Assembly: GCF_024497955.1 (NCBI RefSeq) | Contig: NZ_JANHKP010000026.1 | Span: 1-55,381 of the forward strand | Origin: Streptomyces sp. C10-9-1 | GTDB taxonomy: Bacteria > Actinomycetota > Actinomycetes > Streptomycetales > Streptomycetaceae | Reading direction: 5' to 3' | DNA length: 55,381 bases | Part shown: positions 8,028-16,167 of the stretch, one piece after another | Position numbering within the stretch: position 1 is the stretch's first letter | Layout: every line of letters begins with the position of its first letter | Notes under the pieces: generated by a model | Database searches by the model: none | What the model saw: the letters and a program-made list of their open reading frames with translations, nothing else | Told to the model about the DNA's origin: nothing | Made by a program: the position numbers and the translations under genes

Positions 8028-8984
8028 GTGACCATGCCCACCAATGCACCAGCTGCACTCTCCGACGTGACCGCGTCCGACGGTGCGCTGCGCCGCTTCC
8101 TCCACGGGCTGCCCGGCGTCGACGCCGTCGGCCTGGAGGCGCGCGCCGCGTCCCTCGGCACCCGCTCGATCAAGACCTCGGCCAAGGCGTACGCGATCGA
8201 CCTGGCCATCTCGATGATCGACCTGACGACGCTGGAAGGCGCGGACACCCCGGGCAAGGTCCGGGCGCTCGCGGCCAAGGCCGTCAACCCCGACCCGACC
8301 GACCGGACCACCCCGCACACCGCGGCGGTCTGCGTCTACCCCGACATGGTGGCGACCGCCAAGGCGGCGCTGAACGGCGCCGACGTCAAGGTCGCCTCCG
8401 TGGCCACCGCCTTCCCCGCGGGCCGCGCCGCGCTCGACGTGAAGCTCGCGGACACCCGCGACGCCGTCGCCGCCGGGGCGGACGAGATCGACATGGTGAT
8501 CGACCGCGGCGCCTTCCTGGCCGGGAAGTACCTGAAGGTGTACGAGGAGATCCTGGCGGTGAAGGAGGCCAGCGGGTCCGCCCGCCTGAAGGTCATCTTC
8601 GAGACCGGCGAGCTCTCCACCTACGACAACATCCGCCGCGCCTCCTGGCTCGGGATGCTCGCGGGCGCCGACTTCATCAAGACCTCGACCGGCAAGGTCG
8701 CGGTGAACGCCACTCCGGCGAACACCCTGCTGATGCTGGAGGCCGTGCGCGACTTCCGGGAGCAGACTGGAGTGCAGGTGGGCGTGAAGCCCGCAGGCGG
8801 GATCCGCACGTCCAAGGACGCGATCAAGTTCCTGGTGCTGGTGAACGAGACCGCGGGCGCGGACTGGCTGGACAGCCACTGGTTCCGCTTCGGTGCCTCA
8901 AGCCTGCTGAACGACCTGCTGATGCAGCGTCAGAAGCTCGCCACGGGCCGCTACTCCGGCCCCGACTACGTGACGGTGGACTGA
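8028..8984 (+). CDS. deoC: Deoxyribose-phosphate aldolase
   Basis: 318 aa. It cleaves 2-deoxyribose 5-phosphate to glyceraldehyde 3-phosphate and acetaldehyde. The class I aldolase lysines are visible: the Schiff-base Lys223 in FIKTSTGK and Lys254 in VGVKPAGGIR. The acidic pair of EIDMVID is also present. It is longer than E. coli DeoC because of an N-terminal extension of about 60 residues, typical of actinobacterial forms. GTG 8028 is chosen over ATG 8034 because the -10 is correctly placed for a leaderless start. Aldehyde dehydrogenase genes follow after 5 nt in the same operon. Confidence 0.93.
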   Translation: MTMPTNAPAALSDVTASDGALRRFLHGLPGVDAVGLEARAASLGTRSIKTSAKAYAIDLAISMIDLTTLEGADTPGKVRALAAKAVNPDPTDRTTPHTAAVCVYPDMVATAKAALNGADVKVASVATAFPAGRAALDVKLADTRDAVAAGADEIDMVIDRGAFLAGKYLKVYEEILAVKEASGSARLKVIFETGELSTYDNIRRASWLGMLAGADFIKTSTGKVAVNATPANTLLMLEAVRDFREQTGVQVGVKPAGGIRTSKDAIKFLVLVNETAGADWLDSHWFRFGASSLLNDLLMQRQKLATGRYSGPDYVTVD

Positions 8985-8989
8985 TCAAC

Positions 8990-10447
8990 ATGGCTTCCGT
9001 ATTCGAGTACGCGCCCGCTCCCGAGTCGCGGGCGGTCGTCGACATCGCTCCGTCGTACGGCCTGTTCATCGACGGCGAGTTCGCCGAGGCCGCCGACGGC
9101 AAGGTCTTCAAGACCGTCTCCCCGTCCAGCGAGGAGGTGCTCTCCGAGGTCGCCCGCGCCGGCTCCGAGGACGTCGACCGCGCGGTGAAGGCCGCCCGCC
9201 GGGCGTTCGAGAAGTGGTCCGCGCTGCCGGGCCGCGAGCGCGCCAAGTACCTGTTCCGGATCGCCCGGATCATCCAGGAGCGCAGCCGCGAGCTGGCCGT
9301 CCTGGAGACCCTGGACAACGGCAAGCCGATCAGGGAGACCCGCGACGCGGACCTGCCCCTGGTCGCGGCGCACTTCTTCTACTACGCGGGCTGGGCCGAC
9401 AAGCTGGAGCACGCCGGTCTCGGGCCGAACCCCCGCCCGCTGGGCGTGGCCGGGCAGGTCATCCCGTGGAACTTCCCGCTGCTGATGCTGGCGTGGAAGA
9501 TCGCCCCGGCGCTCGCCGCGGGCAACACGGTGGTGCTCAAGCCCGCCGAGACCACCCCGCTGTCGGCGCTGTTCTTCGCGGACATCTGCCGCCAGGCCGG
9601 CCTGCCCAGGGGCGTCGTCAACATCCTGCCCGGCTACGGCGACGCCGGCGCCGCGCTGGTGGAGCACCCCGGGATCGACAAGGTGGCCTTCACCGGCTCC
9701 ACCGCGGTCGGCAAGGCCATCGCCCGCCAGGTCGCGGGCACCGACAAGAAGGTCACCCTGGAGCTGGGCGGCAAGGGCGCCAACATCGTCTTCGACGACG
9801 CGCCCCTCGACCAGGCCGTCGAGGGCATCATCGGCGGCATCTTCTTCAACCAGGGCCAGGTCTGCTGCGCGGGTTCGCGCCTGCTGGTCCAGGAGTCGAT
9901 CCAGGACGAGCTGCTCGACTCGCTCAAGCGCCGGCTGTCCACGCTGCGCCTCGGCGACCCGCTGGACAAGAACACCGACATCGGCGCGATCAACTCCGAG
10001 GAGCAGCTCGCCCGGATCACCTCGCTGGTCGAGCAGGGCGAGGCGGAGGGCGCCGAGCGCTGGTCGCCCGCCTGCGCGCTGCCGAGCTCGGGCTACTGGT
10101 TCGCCCCGACGCTGTTCACCAACGTCACCCAGGCGCACACGATCGCCCGCGACGAGATCTTCGGCCCGGTGCTGTCGGTCCTGACGTTCCGCACCCCGGA
10201 CGAGGCGGTCGCCAAGGCCAACAACAGCCAGTACGGCCTGTCCGCCGGGATCTGGACGGAGAAGGGCTCGCGCATCCTGGCGGTGGCGAACCGGCTCCGG
10301 GCGGGCGTGGTGTGGGCCAACACGTTCAACAAGTTCGACCCGACGTCGCCGTTCGGCGGCTACAAGGAGTCGGGCTACGGCCGCGAGGGCGGCCGGCACG
10401 GTCTGGAGGCGTACCTCGCCCCGACGAGCCCGGAGGGCGCGCGATGA
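8990..10447 (+). CDS. NAD(P)-dependent aldehyde dehydrogenase
   Basis: 485 aa, full-length ALDH superfamily enzyme. The cofactor-binding region shows VIPWNFPLLMLAWK and FTGSTAVGKAI. The catalytic residues are Glu258 in LELGGKGANIV and Cys292 in FFNQGQVCCAGSR. It starts 5 nt after deoC, so the two are surely co-transcribed. The natural inference is oxidation of the acetaldehyde released by DeoC to acetate; substrate specificity cannot be read directly. Its stop overlaps the next start (ATGA). Confidence 0.9.
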   Translation: MASVFEYAPAPESRAVVDIAPSYGLFIDGEFAEAADGKVFKTVSPSSEEVLSEVARAGSEDVDRAVKAARRAFEKWSALPGRERAKYLFRIARIIQERSRELAVLETLDNGKPIRETRDADLPLVAAHFFYYAGWADKLEHAGLGPNPRPLGVAGQVIPWNFPLLMLAWKIAPALAAGNTVVLKPAETTPLSALFFADICRQAGLPRGVVNILPGYGDAGAALVEHPGIDKVAFTGSTAVGKAIARQVAGTDKKVTLELGGKGANIVFDDAPLDQAVEGIIGGIFFNQGQVCCAGSRLLVQESIQDELLDSLKRRLSTLRLGDPLDKNTDIGAINSEEQLARITSLVEQGEAEGAERWSPACALPSSGYWFAPTLFTNVTQAHTIARDEIFGPVLSVLTFRTPDEAVAKANNSQYGLSAGIWTEKGSRILAVANRLRAGVVWANTFNKFDPTSPFGGYKESGYGREGGRHGLEAYLAPTSPEGAR

Positions 10448-11343
10448 AGAGCACGGTGGACGCGGACCGTCTGGGCGTCTTCAAGACCTACAAGCTGTAC
10501 GTCGGGGGCAAGTTCCCCCGCTCCGAGAGCGGCCGGGTGTACGAGGTGACGGACTCCAAGGGCAAGTGGCTGGCGAACGCACCCCTGTCCTCCCGCAAGG
10601 ACGCCCGTGACGCGGTGGTCGCCGCGCGCAAGGCGTTCGGCGCCTGGTCGGGGGCCACGGCCTACAACCGGGGCCAGGTCCTCTACCGCGTCGCGGAGAT
10701 GCTGGAGGGGCGCCGGGACCAGTTCGTGCGCGAGGTCGCGGACGCGGAGGGCCTGTCGAAGTCGAAGGCCGCCGCCGTGGTGGACGCCGCGATCGACCGC
10801 TGGGTCTGGTACGCCGGCTGGACCGACAAGATCGCCCAGGTGGTGGGCGGTGCGAACCCGGTCGCCGGGCCCTTCTTCAACCTGTCGACCCCGGAGCCGA
10901 CGGGTGTGGTGGCCGTCCTGGCCCCGCAGGAGTCCTCGTTCCTGGGGCTGGTGTCGGTGATCGCCCCGGCGATCGCCACCGGCAACACCGTCGTGGTGGT
11001 GGCCTCCGAGGGGGCGCCGCTGCCGGCGCTGTCGCTGGCCGAGGTGCTCGCCACCTCCGACGTGCCCGGCGGCGTGGTCAACATCCTCTCCGGGCGCACC
11101 GCGGAGATCGCGGCCCCGCTCGCCTCCCACCAGGACGTCAACGCCATCGACCTGGCCGGGGCGGACGAGGACCTGGCCAAGGAGCTGGAGACGGCCGCGG
11201 CGGACAACCTCAAGCGCGTGCTGCGTCCGCAGCCCGTGGACTTCACGGCGGCTCCGGGCACCGGGCGCCTGACCGCCTTCCTGGAGACCAAGACGGTCTG
11301 GCACCCCACGGGCTCCCTGGGAGCCTCCGGCTCGGCCTACTGA
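10444..11343 (+). CDS. Truncated, catalytically incomplete aldehyde dehydrogenase paralogue
   Basis: 299 aa. The N-terminal half resembles the ALDH nucleotide-binding domain (LYVGGKFPRSESGRVYEV; WYAGWTDKI; GVVAVLAPQESSFLGL; IATGNTVVVVASE). Where an ALDH would have the Glu general base and Cys nucleophile, the protein instead ends with a divergent tail (LKRVLRPQ to the stop). It cannot be a conventional dehydrogenase. It is translationally coupled to the intact enzyme through ATGA. A regulatory or heterodimer-partner role is plausible but unproven. The reading frame is clean with normal codon use, so it is not an obvious pseudogene. Confidence 0.8.
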   Translation: MKSTVDADRLGVFKTYKLYVGGKFPRSESGRVYEVTDSKGKWLANAPLSSRKDARDAVVAARKAFGAWSGATAYNRGQVLYRVAEMLEGRRDQFVREVADAEGLSKSKAAAVVDAAIDRWVWYAGWTDKIAQVVGGANPVAGPFFNLSTPEPTGVVAVLAPQESSFLGLVSVIAPAIATGNTVVVVASEGAPLPALSLAEVLATSDVPGGVVNILSGRTAEIAAPLASHQDVNAIDLAGADEDLAKELETAAADNLKRVLRPQPVDFTAAPGTGRLTAFLETKTVWHPTGSLGASGSAY

Positions 11344-11373
11344 GCCTCCGGCCCCTCGGCGGCCCTCCCGTCC

Positions 11374-11407
11374 GAAGCCCCCGGCGCCCGTCCGCGCCGG
11401 GGGCTTC
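11374..11407. terminator. Bidirectional terminator after the deoC operon
   Basis: A perfect 14-bp inverted repeat (11374-11387 and 11394-11407) with a 6-nt loop lies between convergent genes, 31 nt after one stop and 44 nt from the other. Confidence 0.8.
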
Positions 11408-11450
11408 CCGTCGTGGGCCTCGCTCTCCGGCGGGACCCGGGCCGCGGCAC

Positions 11451-11855
11451 CTACGGCAGAAGCGTCCCCGCCAGCGGCCCGGCCACCGGGAGGTCCTCCA
11501 GCGCCTGGCCCCGGGTGACGTTGTCCGTGACCAGCGCGGTGCTCACCGGCTGGAAGTCGGCGACCTGGGTGCCGACCGCGTTGTCCAGGGGGTCCACGCC
11601 GGTGTTGGCCAGCGGGTGGAGCTGGAGGCTCTTGAGCTCGCCGACGCCCGCCACCGACCGGGCGGCCACGCCCGTGACGGTGTCCAGCGGCGCGGCGGCG
11701 GAGGCGGTGTCCACGCCGGCGGGGGCCGCGACCGGGGCGGGTGCGGCCTGGGCGGCGGTCGCGCCCGCTCCGAGGGCCGCACCGGCCGCGGCCAGGGTCA
11801 GTCCGGTGCGCAGCAGGGTGCCGCGGCGCCGGGGGGAAGCTGCGTGACGAGCCAT
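11451..11855 (-). CDS. Small secreted Ala/Pro-rich protein
   Basis: 134 aa. It has an Arg-rich N-terminus (RHAASPRRRGTLLRTG), a hydrophobic Ala-rich core and an AQA-A signal-peptidase site near residue 36, so it is probably exported by Sec or Tat. The mature protein has repeated Leu/Val-Asp and Pro-Leu elements but no recognised domain. It resembles the small secreted protein at 18003-18365 in composition and layout. Function unknown. Confidence 0.7.
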   Translation of the reverse strand: MARHAASPRRRGTLLRTGLTLAAAGAALGAGATAAQAAPAPVAAPAGVDTASAAAPLDTVTGVAARSVAGVGELKSLQLHPLANTGVDPLDNAVGTQVADFQPVSTALVTDNVTRGQALEDLPVAGPLAGTLLP

Positions 11856-11977
11856 GTCGTTCCTTGTCTGGATGAGTGAGCATCGGTCAGCGGAGCGTGG
11901 TCGGGGGGTGTGAGCCCGGCTACCCACCGCGCCCTCGGGGGTTGTCCCCCGCCTTTCATGCGTCAGACTTGTCTCCC

Positions 11978-12616
11978 GTGAGTTCCCGACCCATACCGAC
12001 CCGCGTCGTGCTGCTCGCGGGCCCCTCCGGCTCCGGCAAGTCGTCCCTCGCCGCCCGCACCGGCCTTCCGGTGCTGCGCCTGGACGACTTCTACAAGGAG
12101 GGCAACGACCCGACGCTCCCCCTGGTGACGGGCAGCACCGACATCGACTGGGACTCGCCGGCGTCCTGGGACGCGGACGCCGCCGTGGCGGCGATCGGCG
12201 AGCTCTGCGCCACGGGCCGCACCGAGGTCCCGGTGTACTCCCTCGCGACCAGCTCCCGCGTCGGCAGCGACTCCCTCGACATCGCGCGCACACCGCTGTT
12301 CGTCGCGGAGGGCATCTTCGCCGCCGAGATCGTGGGGCGCTGCCAGGAGCTGGGGCTGCTCGCGGACGCGCTGTGCCTGCGGGGCCGCCCGTCGACGACG
12401 TTCCGCCGCCGCTTCGCCCGGGATCTGCGCGAGGGCCGCAAGTCGGTGCCGGTGCTGCTGCGGCGGGGGTGGCGCCTGATGCGCGCCGAGCGGGGCATCG
12501 TGGCCCGCCAGGTCGGCCTCGGGGCCCACCCGTGCGGCCGGGACGAGGCCCTGGGGCGGCTGGCCGACGCCGCCGCCGGGCGGTGCCGCAAGCCTGCCGT
12601 CCGGCTGACCGCCTGA
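11978..12616 (+). CDS. P-loop kinase, uridine kinase-like
   Basis: 212 aa. Walker A is GPSGSGKS at residues 15-22, followed by LRLDDFYKEGNDP, the acceptor-site motif of uridine kinase/phosphoribulokinase-fold enzymes, then DWDSPASWD and VAEGIFAAE. A nucleoside or related small-molecule acceptor is likely. Uridine is plausible given the nucleoside-salvage surroundings, but the family annotation is loose. The GTG start is selected because the preceding 34 codons of the open frame look non-coding and the start sits just before the beta-strand leading to Walker A. Confidence 0.75.
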   Translation: MSSRPIPTRVVLLAGPSGSGKSSLAARTGLPVLRLDDFYKEGNDPTLPLVTGSTDIDWDSPASWDADAAVAAIGELCATGRTEVPVYSLATSSRVGSDSLDIARTPLFVAEGIFAAEIVGRCQELGLLADALCLRGRPSTTFRRRFARDLREGRKSVPVLLRRGWRLMRAERGIVARQVGLGAHPCGRDEALGRLADAAAGRCRKPAVRLTA

Positions 12617-12623
12617 AGCCGGA

Positions 12624-12656
12624 CACGGGGCGGGGCCGCTGCGGCCCCGCCCCGTG
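12624..12656. terminator. Strong hairpin after the kinase gene
   Basis: 16-nt perfect inverted repeats (12624-12639 and 12641-12656) flank a single base, 7 nt after the stop codon. The innermost pairs would open as the loop. Confidence 0.7.
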
Positions 12657-12720
12657 CACACGGCGACGCGGGGCCGGACCGAACCCCCCGGTCCGTCCTG
12701 CCCCGCGTCCATCCCCCGTG

Positions 12721-12850
12721 GATCCCCGTGTCCCCCGCGGATCCCGCTCCCGCCGCCTCCCCCGAGACGGCGGGCCGTGCGCCCCCCCTTGCTCCCCCGT
12801 GGTGCGGGATCCCCGTGTCCCCCGTGGATCCCGCTCCCGCCGCCTCCCCC
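12721..12850. repeat. Pair of 43-bp direct repeats
   Basis: The segments 12721-12763 and 12808-12850 are identical except at one position (C versus T). Both begin GATCCCCGTGTCCCCCG and end with a C-run. They lie 87 bp apart in the otherwise empty 222-nt gap between the kinase terminator and the sigQ stop. Confidence 0.8.
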
Positions 12851-12878
12851 CAGGTGGCGGCGGACTTCTCCGCGTCCT

Positions 12879-13553
12879 TCAGGCCACCAGCTCGCCGAAG
12901 GACTCCTCCAGGTCGCGGCCGAAGCTCAGCACCTCGTCCTCGCGCAGCCGGCGCAGGGACCGCCAGATGCTCGACTTCACCGTCCCGACGCTGATGTCCA
13001 GGATGTCCGCGATCTCCGGGTCCGTGCGGCCCTCGTAGTAGCGCAGGACCAGCATGGTGCGCTGGAGCTCGGGAAGCCGCGCGAGCGCCTGCCAGAGCAC
13101 CGCGCGCAGTTCGGTGCCGCGCATCGCGTCGGTGTCGCCGACCGTCTCCGGCAGCTCCTCCGTCGGGTACTCGTTGAGCTTGCGCCGACGCCAGGCGCTG
13201 ATGTGGAGGTTCGTCATGGTGCGGCGGAGATAGCCGCCGACCGCCCCCTTGTCGCTGATCCGGTCCCAGGCGCGGTAGGTGGAGAACAGTGCGCTCTGGA
13301 GCAGGTCCTCGGCCTCGTGGCGGTCCCCCGTGAGGTGGTAGGCCGTGGCGTACAGGGAGGCCCGGCGCTCCTGGACGTAGGCGGTGAACTCCGCCTCCGA
13401 GCAGGAGGCCCGCCCCTCGGCCGCCTCCCCCTGCGCCTGCGCGGGCACTCCCGCCGGGGCGTCCACCACCGCCATGTAGGCGGTGCGGCCCTGCTCCCCG
13501 TGGGGCGCCCGGTGCTGGCGCCCGGCGCCGCGAACGCACCCCCGCCCGTTCAC
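12879..13553 (-). CDS. sigQ: ECF/SigE-family RNA polymerase sigma factor SigQ
   Basis: 224 aa from GTG 13553, or 198 aa from ATG 13475. Region 2 reads FTAYVQERRASLYATAYHLTGDRHEAEDLLQ and later YLRRTMTNLHISAWRRRK. Region 4 contains LPELQRTMLVLRYYEGRTDPEIADIL, then the recognition helix SVGTVKSSIWRSLRRLRE. The GTG start has a GGAGAAG ribosome site about 9 nt upstream, while the ATG has none. The gene is divergent from afsQ1, as sigQ is in S. coelicolor, where SigQ opposes AfsQ1/Q2 in control of antibiotic production. The assignment rests on sequence type plus synteny. Confidence 0.85.
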   Translation of the reverse strand: MNGRGCVRGAGRQHRAPHGEQGRTAYMAVVDAPAGVPAQAQGEAAEGRASCSEAEFTAYVQERRASLYATAYHLTGDRHEAEDLLQSALFSTYRAWDRISDKGAVGGYLRRTMTNLHISAWRRRKLNEYPTEELPETVGDTDAMRGTELRAVLWQALARLPELQRTMLVLRYYEGRTDPEIADILDISVGTVKSSIWRSLRRLREDEVLSFGRDLEESFGELVA

Positions 13554-13722
13554 GGCGCCGGACTTCTCCGCACTCCGCACGACGTCGTGGAGACGCGTGA
13601 CGACTGCGCTTGAGGTGGTGCTGCGCACTGCGGTCATCTCGCGCCCCCCGTCGAGTGGAGTCTGCTTCCTTCGGTGTGACAAGAAGCCTGCCCTGGCTCC
13701 TTCATGACGGTGTCCGCCGACT

Positions 13723-13738
13723 GTCACAGGCGCGTCAC
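13723..13738 (+). promoter_or_regulatory. Putative AfsQ1 box (GTCAC-N6-GTCAC)
   Basis: Two GTCAC half-sites separated by six bases lie between the divergent sigQ and afsQ1 genes. Published AfsQ1 sites have the form GTnAC-N6-GTnAC, including one in this intergenic region of S. coelicolor, so this is probably the autoregulatory and sigQ-controlling site. Confidence 0.75.
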
Positions 13739-13793
13739 AGAGGACCGCGGCGCCGCCGCGCACCGGGGAGTCGTCCCCGCGCGGGGCATGGGC

Positions 13794-13799
13794 CAGAAT
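13794..13799 (+). promoter_or_regulatory. Predicted -10 box of a leaderless afsQ1 promoter
   Basis: CAGAAT lies 6 nt before GTG 13806, and no ribosome-binding site precedes the start. Confidence 0.45.
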
Positions 13800-13805
13800 G
13801 GGGCC

Positions 13806-14483
13806 GTGCCTTTCCTGTTGCTGATCGAGGACGACGACGCCATCCGCACGGCCCTCGAACTCTCCCTCACCCGCCAGGGCCACCGTGTGGCCACGGCGGC
13901 CACGGGCGAGGACGGACTCCAGCTGCTGCGCGAGCAGCGGCCGGACCTGATCGTGCTGGACGTGATGCTGCCCGGGATCGACGGCTTCGAGGTGTGCCGG
14001 CGGATCAGGCGCACCGACCAGCTGCCGATCATCCTGCTGACGGCGCGCAGCGACGACATCGACGTGGTGGTCGGGCTGGAGTCGGGCGCCGACGACTACG
14101 TGGTCAAACCGGTCCAGGGGCGGGTGCTGGACGCGCGGATCCGCGCGGTGCTGCGCCGGGGCGAGCGCGAGTCCACCGACTCCGCGACCTTCGGCGCCCT
14201 CGTGATCGACCGCTCCGCGATGACCGTCACCAAGAACGGCGACGACCTCCAGCTCACGCCCACCGAGCTGCGGCTGCTCCTGGAGCTCAGCCGCCGCCCG
14301 GGACAGGCCCTGTCGCGGCAGCAGTTGCTGCGGCTGGTGTGGGAGCACGACTACCTGGGCGACTCCCGGCTGGTCGACGCCTGCGTGCAGCGCCTGCGGG
14401 CGAAGGTGGAGGACGTGCCCTCCTCCCCGACCCTGATCCGCACGGTCCGCGGCGTCGGCTACCGGCTGGACGTCCCGCAGTGA
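13806..14483 (+). CDS. afsQ1: Two-component response regulator AfsQ1
   Basis: 225 aa, OmpR/PhoB family. The receiver domain has the acidic pocket EDDD (residues 8-11), the phosphorylation site Asp52 in VLDVMLPG, the Thr of LLTARS and the Lys of VVKPVQ. A C-terminal winged helix follows (LTPTELRLLLELSRRPG; VDACVQRLRAKVE; RTVRGVGYRL). Asp52 is also the known site in S. coelicolor AfsQ1, which activates antibiotic genes in response to nitrogen or amino-acid conditions. The kinase gene afsQ2 follows after 70 nt. Confidence 0.92.
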   Translation: MPFLLLIEDDDAIRTALELSLTRQGHRVATAATGEDGLQLLREQRPDLIVLDVMLPGIDGFEVCRRIRRTDQLPIILLTARSDDIDVVVGLESGADDYVVKPVQGRVLDARIRAVLRRGERESTDSATFGALVIDRSAMTVTKNGDDLQLTPTELRLLLELSRRPGQALSRQQLLRLVWEHDYLGDSRLVDACVQRLRAKVEDVPSSPTLIRTVRGVGYRLDVPQ

Positions 14484-14553
14484 GCCGCCCGGCACCCGCG
14501 CGCCGCACGGCGCCGCCTCACCCCGCCGCCCCGGCGGCGGAAGGGACCGGGCG

Positions 14554-16167
14554 GTGAGCCCGCGGGAGCACGGGCAGGCCGGGGAGGGGGCGGACACGGC
14601 CGACGAGCGGCGCGGGATATTCACCCGGCTCCGCCTGACGAGCCTGCGGCTGCGCCTGGTCGTGGTCTTCGCCCTGGTGGCGCTCACCGCGGCGGTGTCC
14701 GCCTCCGGCATCGCCTACTGGCTCAACCGCGAGGCGGTCCTCACCCGCACCCAGGACGCCGCGCTGGACGACTTCCGGCGCGAGATGCAGACCCGGGCCG
14801 CCGCACTGCCGCTGCGTCCCACCCAGCCCGAACTCCAGCGCACCGCCGAGCAGATGACCGGCGGCGGCGACTACGGCGTGGTGCTGGTCGGCGAGAACGC
14901 CGAGGGCAAGCAGATCGCCGGGGTGTCCGACCGCGACCTGTTCACCATGGAGGACGTCCCCGCGTCGCTGCGGAACGCGGTCGACGACCGGCAGGAGGTG
15001 GGCGAGGGCAACCCCGTGGCCTACCACCTGTACTGGCAGCGCATCGAGCGCGACGGGGAGCCCTACCTGGTGGGCGGCAGCCGGATCGTCGGCGGAGGGC
15101 CCAGCGGCTACCTGCTGAAGTCGCTGGAGCAGGAGCGGGCGGACCTGGCCTCGCTGGGCTGGTCGCTCGCCATCGCCACGCTGCTGGCGCTGATCGGGTC
15201 CGCGCTGCTGGCGCAGGCGGCCGCGACCACGGTGCTCCGGCCCGTCCACCGGCTGGGCGAGGCCGCCCGGCGGCTGGGCGAGGGCAAGCTGGACACCCGC
15301 CTGAGCGTCTCCGGCACCGACGAACTGGCCGAGCTGTCCAGGACCTTCAACAAGACGGCCGCCTCCCTGGAGAAGAAGGTCGCCGACATGAGCGCGCGGG
15401 AGGAGTCCAGCCGCCGCTTCGTCGCGGACATGTCCCACGAGCTGCGGACGCCGCTCACCGCGCTGACGGCCGTCACCGAGGTGCTGGAGGACGAGGCGGA
15501 CGCGCTCGACCCGATGATCGCCCCGGCGGTGAACCTCGTGGTCAGCGAGACCCGGCGGCTGCACGACCTGGTGGAGAACCTGATGGAGGTGACCCGCTTC
15601 GACGCGGGCACCGCGCGCCTGGTCCTGGACACGGTGGACGTCGCCGACCAGGTCACCGCCTGCATCGACGCACGCGCCTGGCTGGACGCCGTGGAACTGG
15701 ACGCGGAGCGCGGGATCATGGCCCGCCTCGACCCGCGCCGCCTGGACGTGATCCTGGCCAACCTGATCGGCAACGCCCTCAAGCACGGCGGGTCGCCGGT
15801 GCGGGTCTCGGTGCGCCCGGGCGAGCACGAGCTGCGGATCAAGGTCCGGGACCACGGCCCCGGCATCCCCGAGGAGGTGCTGCCGCACGTCTTCGACCGC
15901 TTCTACAAGGCGAGCGCCTCGCGCCCGCGCTCCGAGGGCAGCGGTCTGGGCCTGTCCATCGCCGTGGAGAACGCCCACATCCACGGCGGCGACATCACGG
16001 CCGCCAACTCCCCCGACGGCGACGGGGCCGTCTTCGTGCTGCGGCTGCCCATCGGCACCGACGGCCCCGGCGGGCGCGAGGAGACCGGCTCCGGGGACGG
16101 GGACCGGGGGAACGACACCGGCCCGGACGCGGAGGACCGCGGCCGGGGAGAGGACGGCGCGACGTGA
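14554..16167 (+). CDS. afsQ2: Sensor histidine kinase AfsQ2
   Basis: 537 aa membrane kinase. There is an N-terminal transmembrane helix at about residues 34-53 (LVVVFALVALTAAVSASGIAY) and an extracytoplasmic sensor region to about residue 195. A second helix (LAIATLLALIGSALLAQAAA) is followed by HAMP (LRPVHRLGEAARRL). HisKA has the phosphoacceptor His295 in DMSHELRTPL, and HATPase_c carries the N box NALKHGG, then DHGPGIP and GSGLGLSI. The C-terminus is acidic and low complexity. The stop overlaps the GTG of the lipoprotein gene, so the two are coupled. Confidence 0.92.
   Translation: MSPREHGQAGEGADTADERRGIFTRLRLTSLRLRLVVVFALVALTAAVSASGIAYWLNREAVLTRTQDAALDDFRREMQTRAAALPLRPTQPELQRTAEQMTGGGDYGVVLVGENAEGKQIAGVSDRDLFTMEDVPASLRNAVDDRQEVGEGNPVAYHLYWQRIERDGEPYLVGGSRIVGGGPSGYLLKSLEQERADLASLGWSLAIATLLALIGSALLAQAAATTVLRPVHRLGEAARRLGEGKLDTRLSVSGTDELAELSRTFNKTAASLEKKVADMSAREESSRRFVADMSHELRTPLTALTAVTEVLEDEADALDPMIAPAVNLVVSETRRLHDLVENLMEVTRFDAGTARLVLDTVDVADQVTACIDARAWLDAVELDAERGIMARLDPRRLDVILANLIGNALKHGGSPVRVSVRPGEHELRIKVRDHGPGIPEEVLPHVFDRFYKASASRPRSEGSGLGLSIAVENAHIHGGDITAANSPDGDGAVFVLRLPIGTDGPGGREETGSGDGDRGNDTGPDAEDRGRGEDGAT

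Noticed and set aside
12721..12850. CRISPR-like repeat
   Set aside because: Only two copies, direct, C-rich, with one 44-nt spacer and no cas genes.
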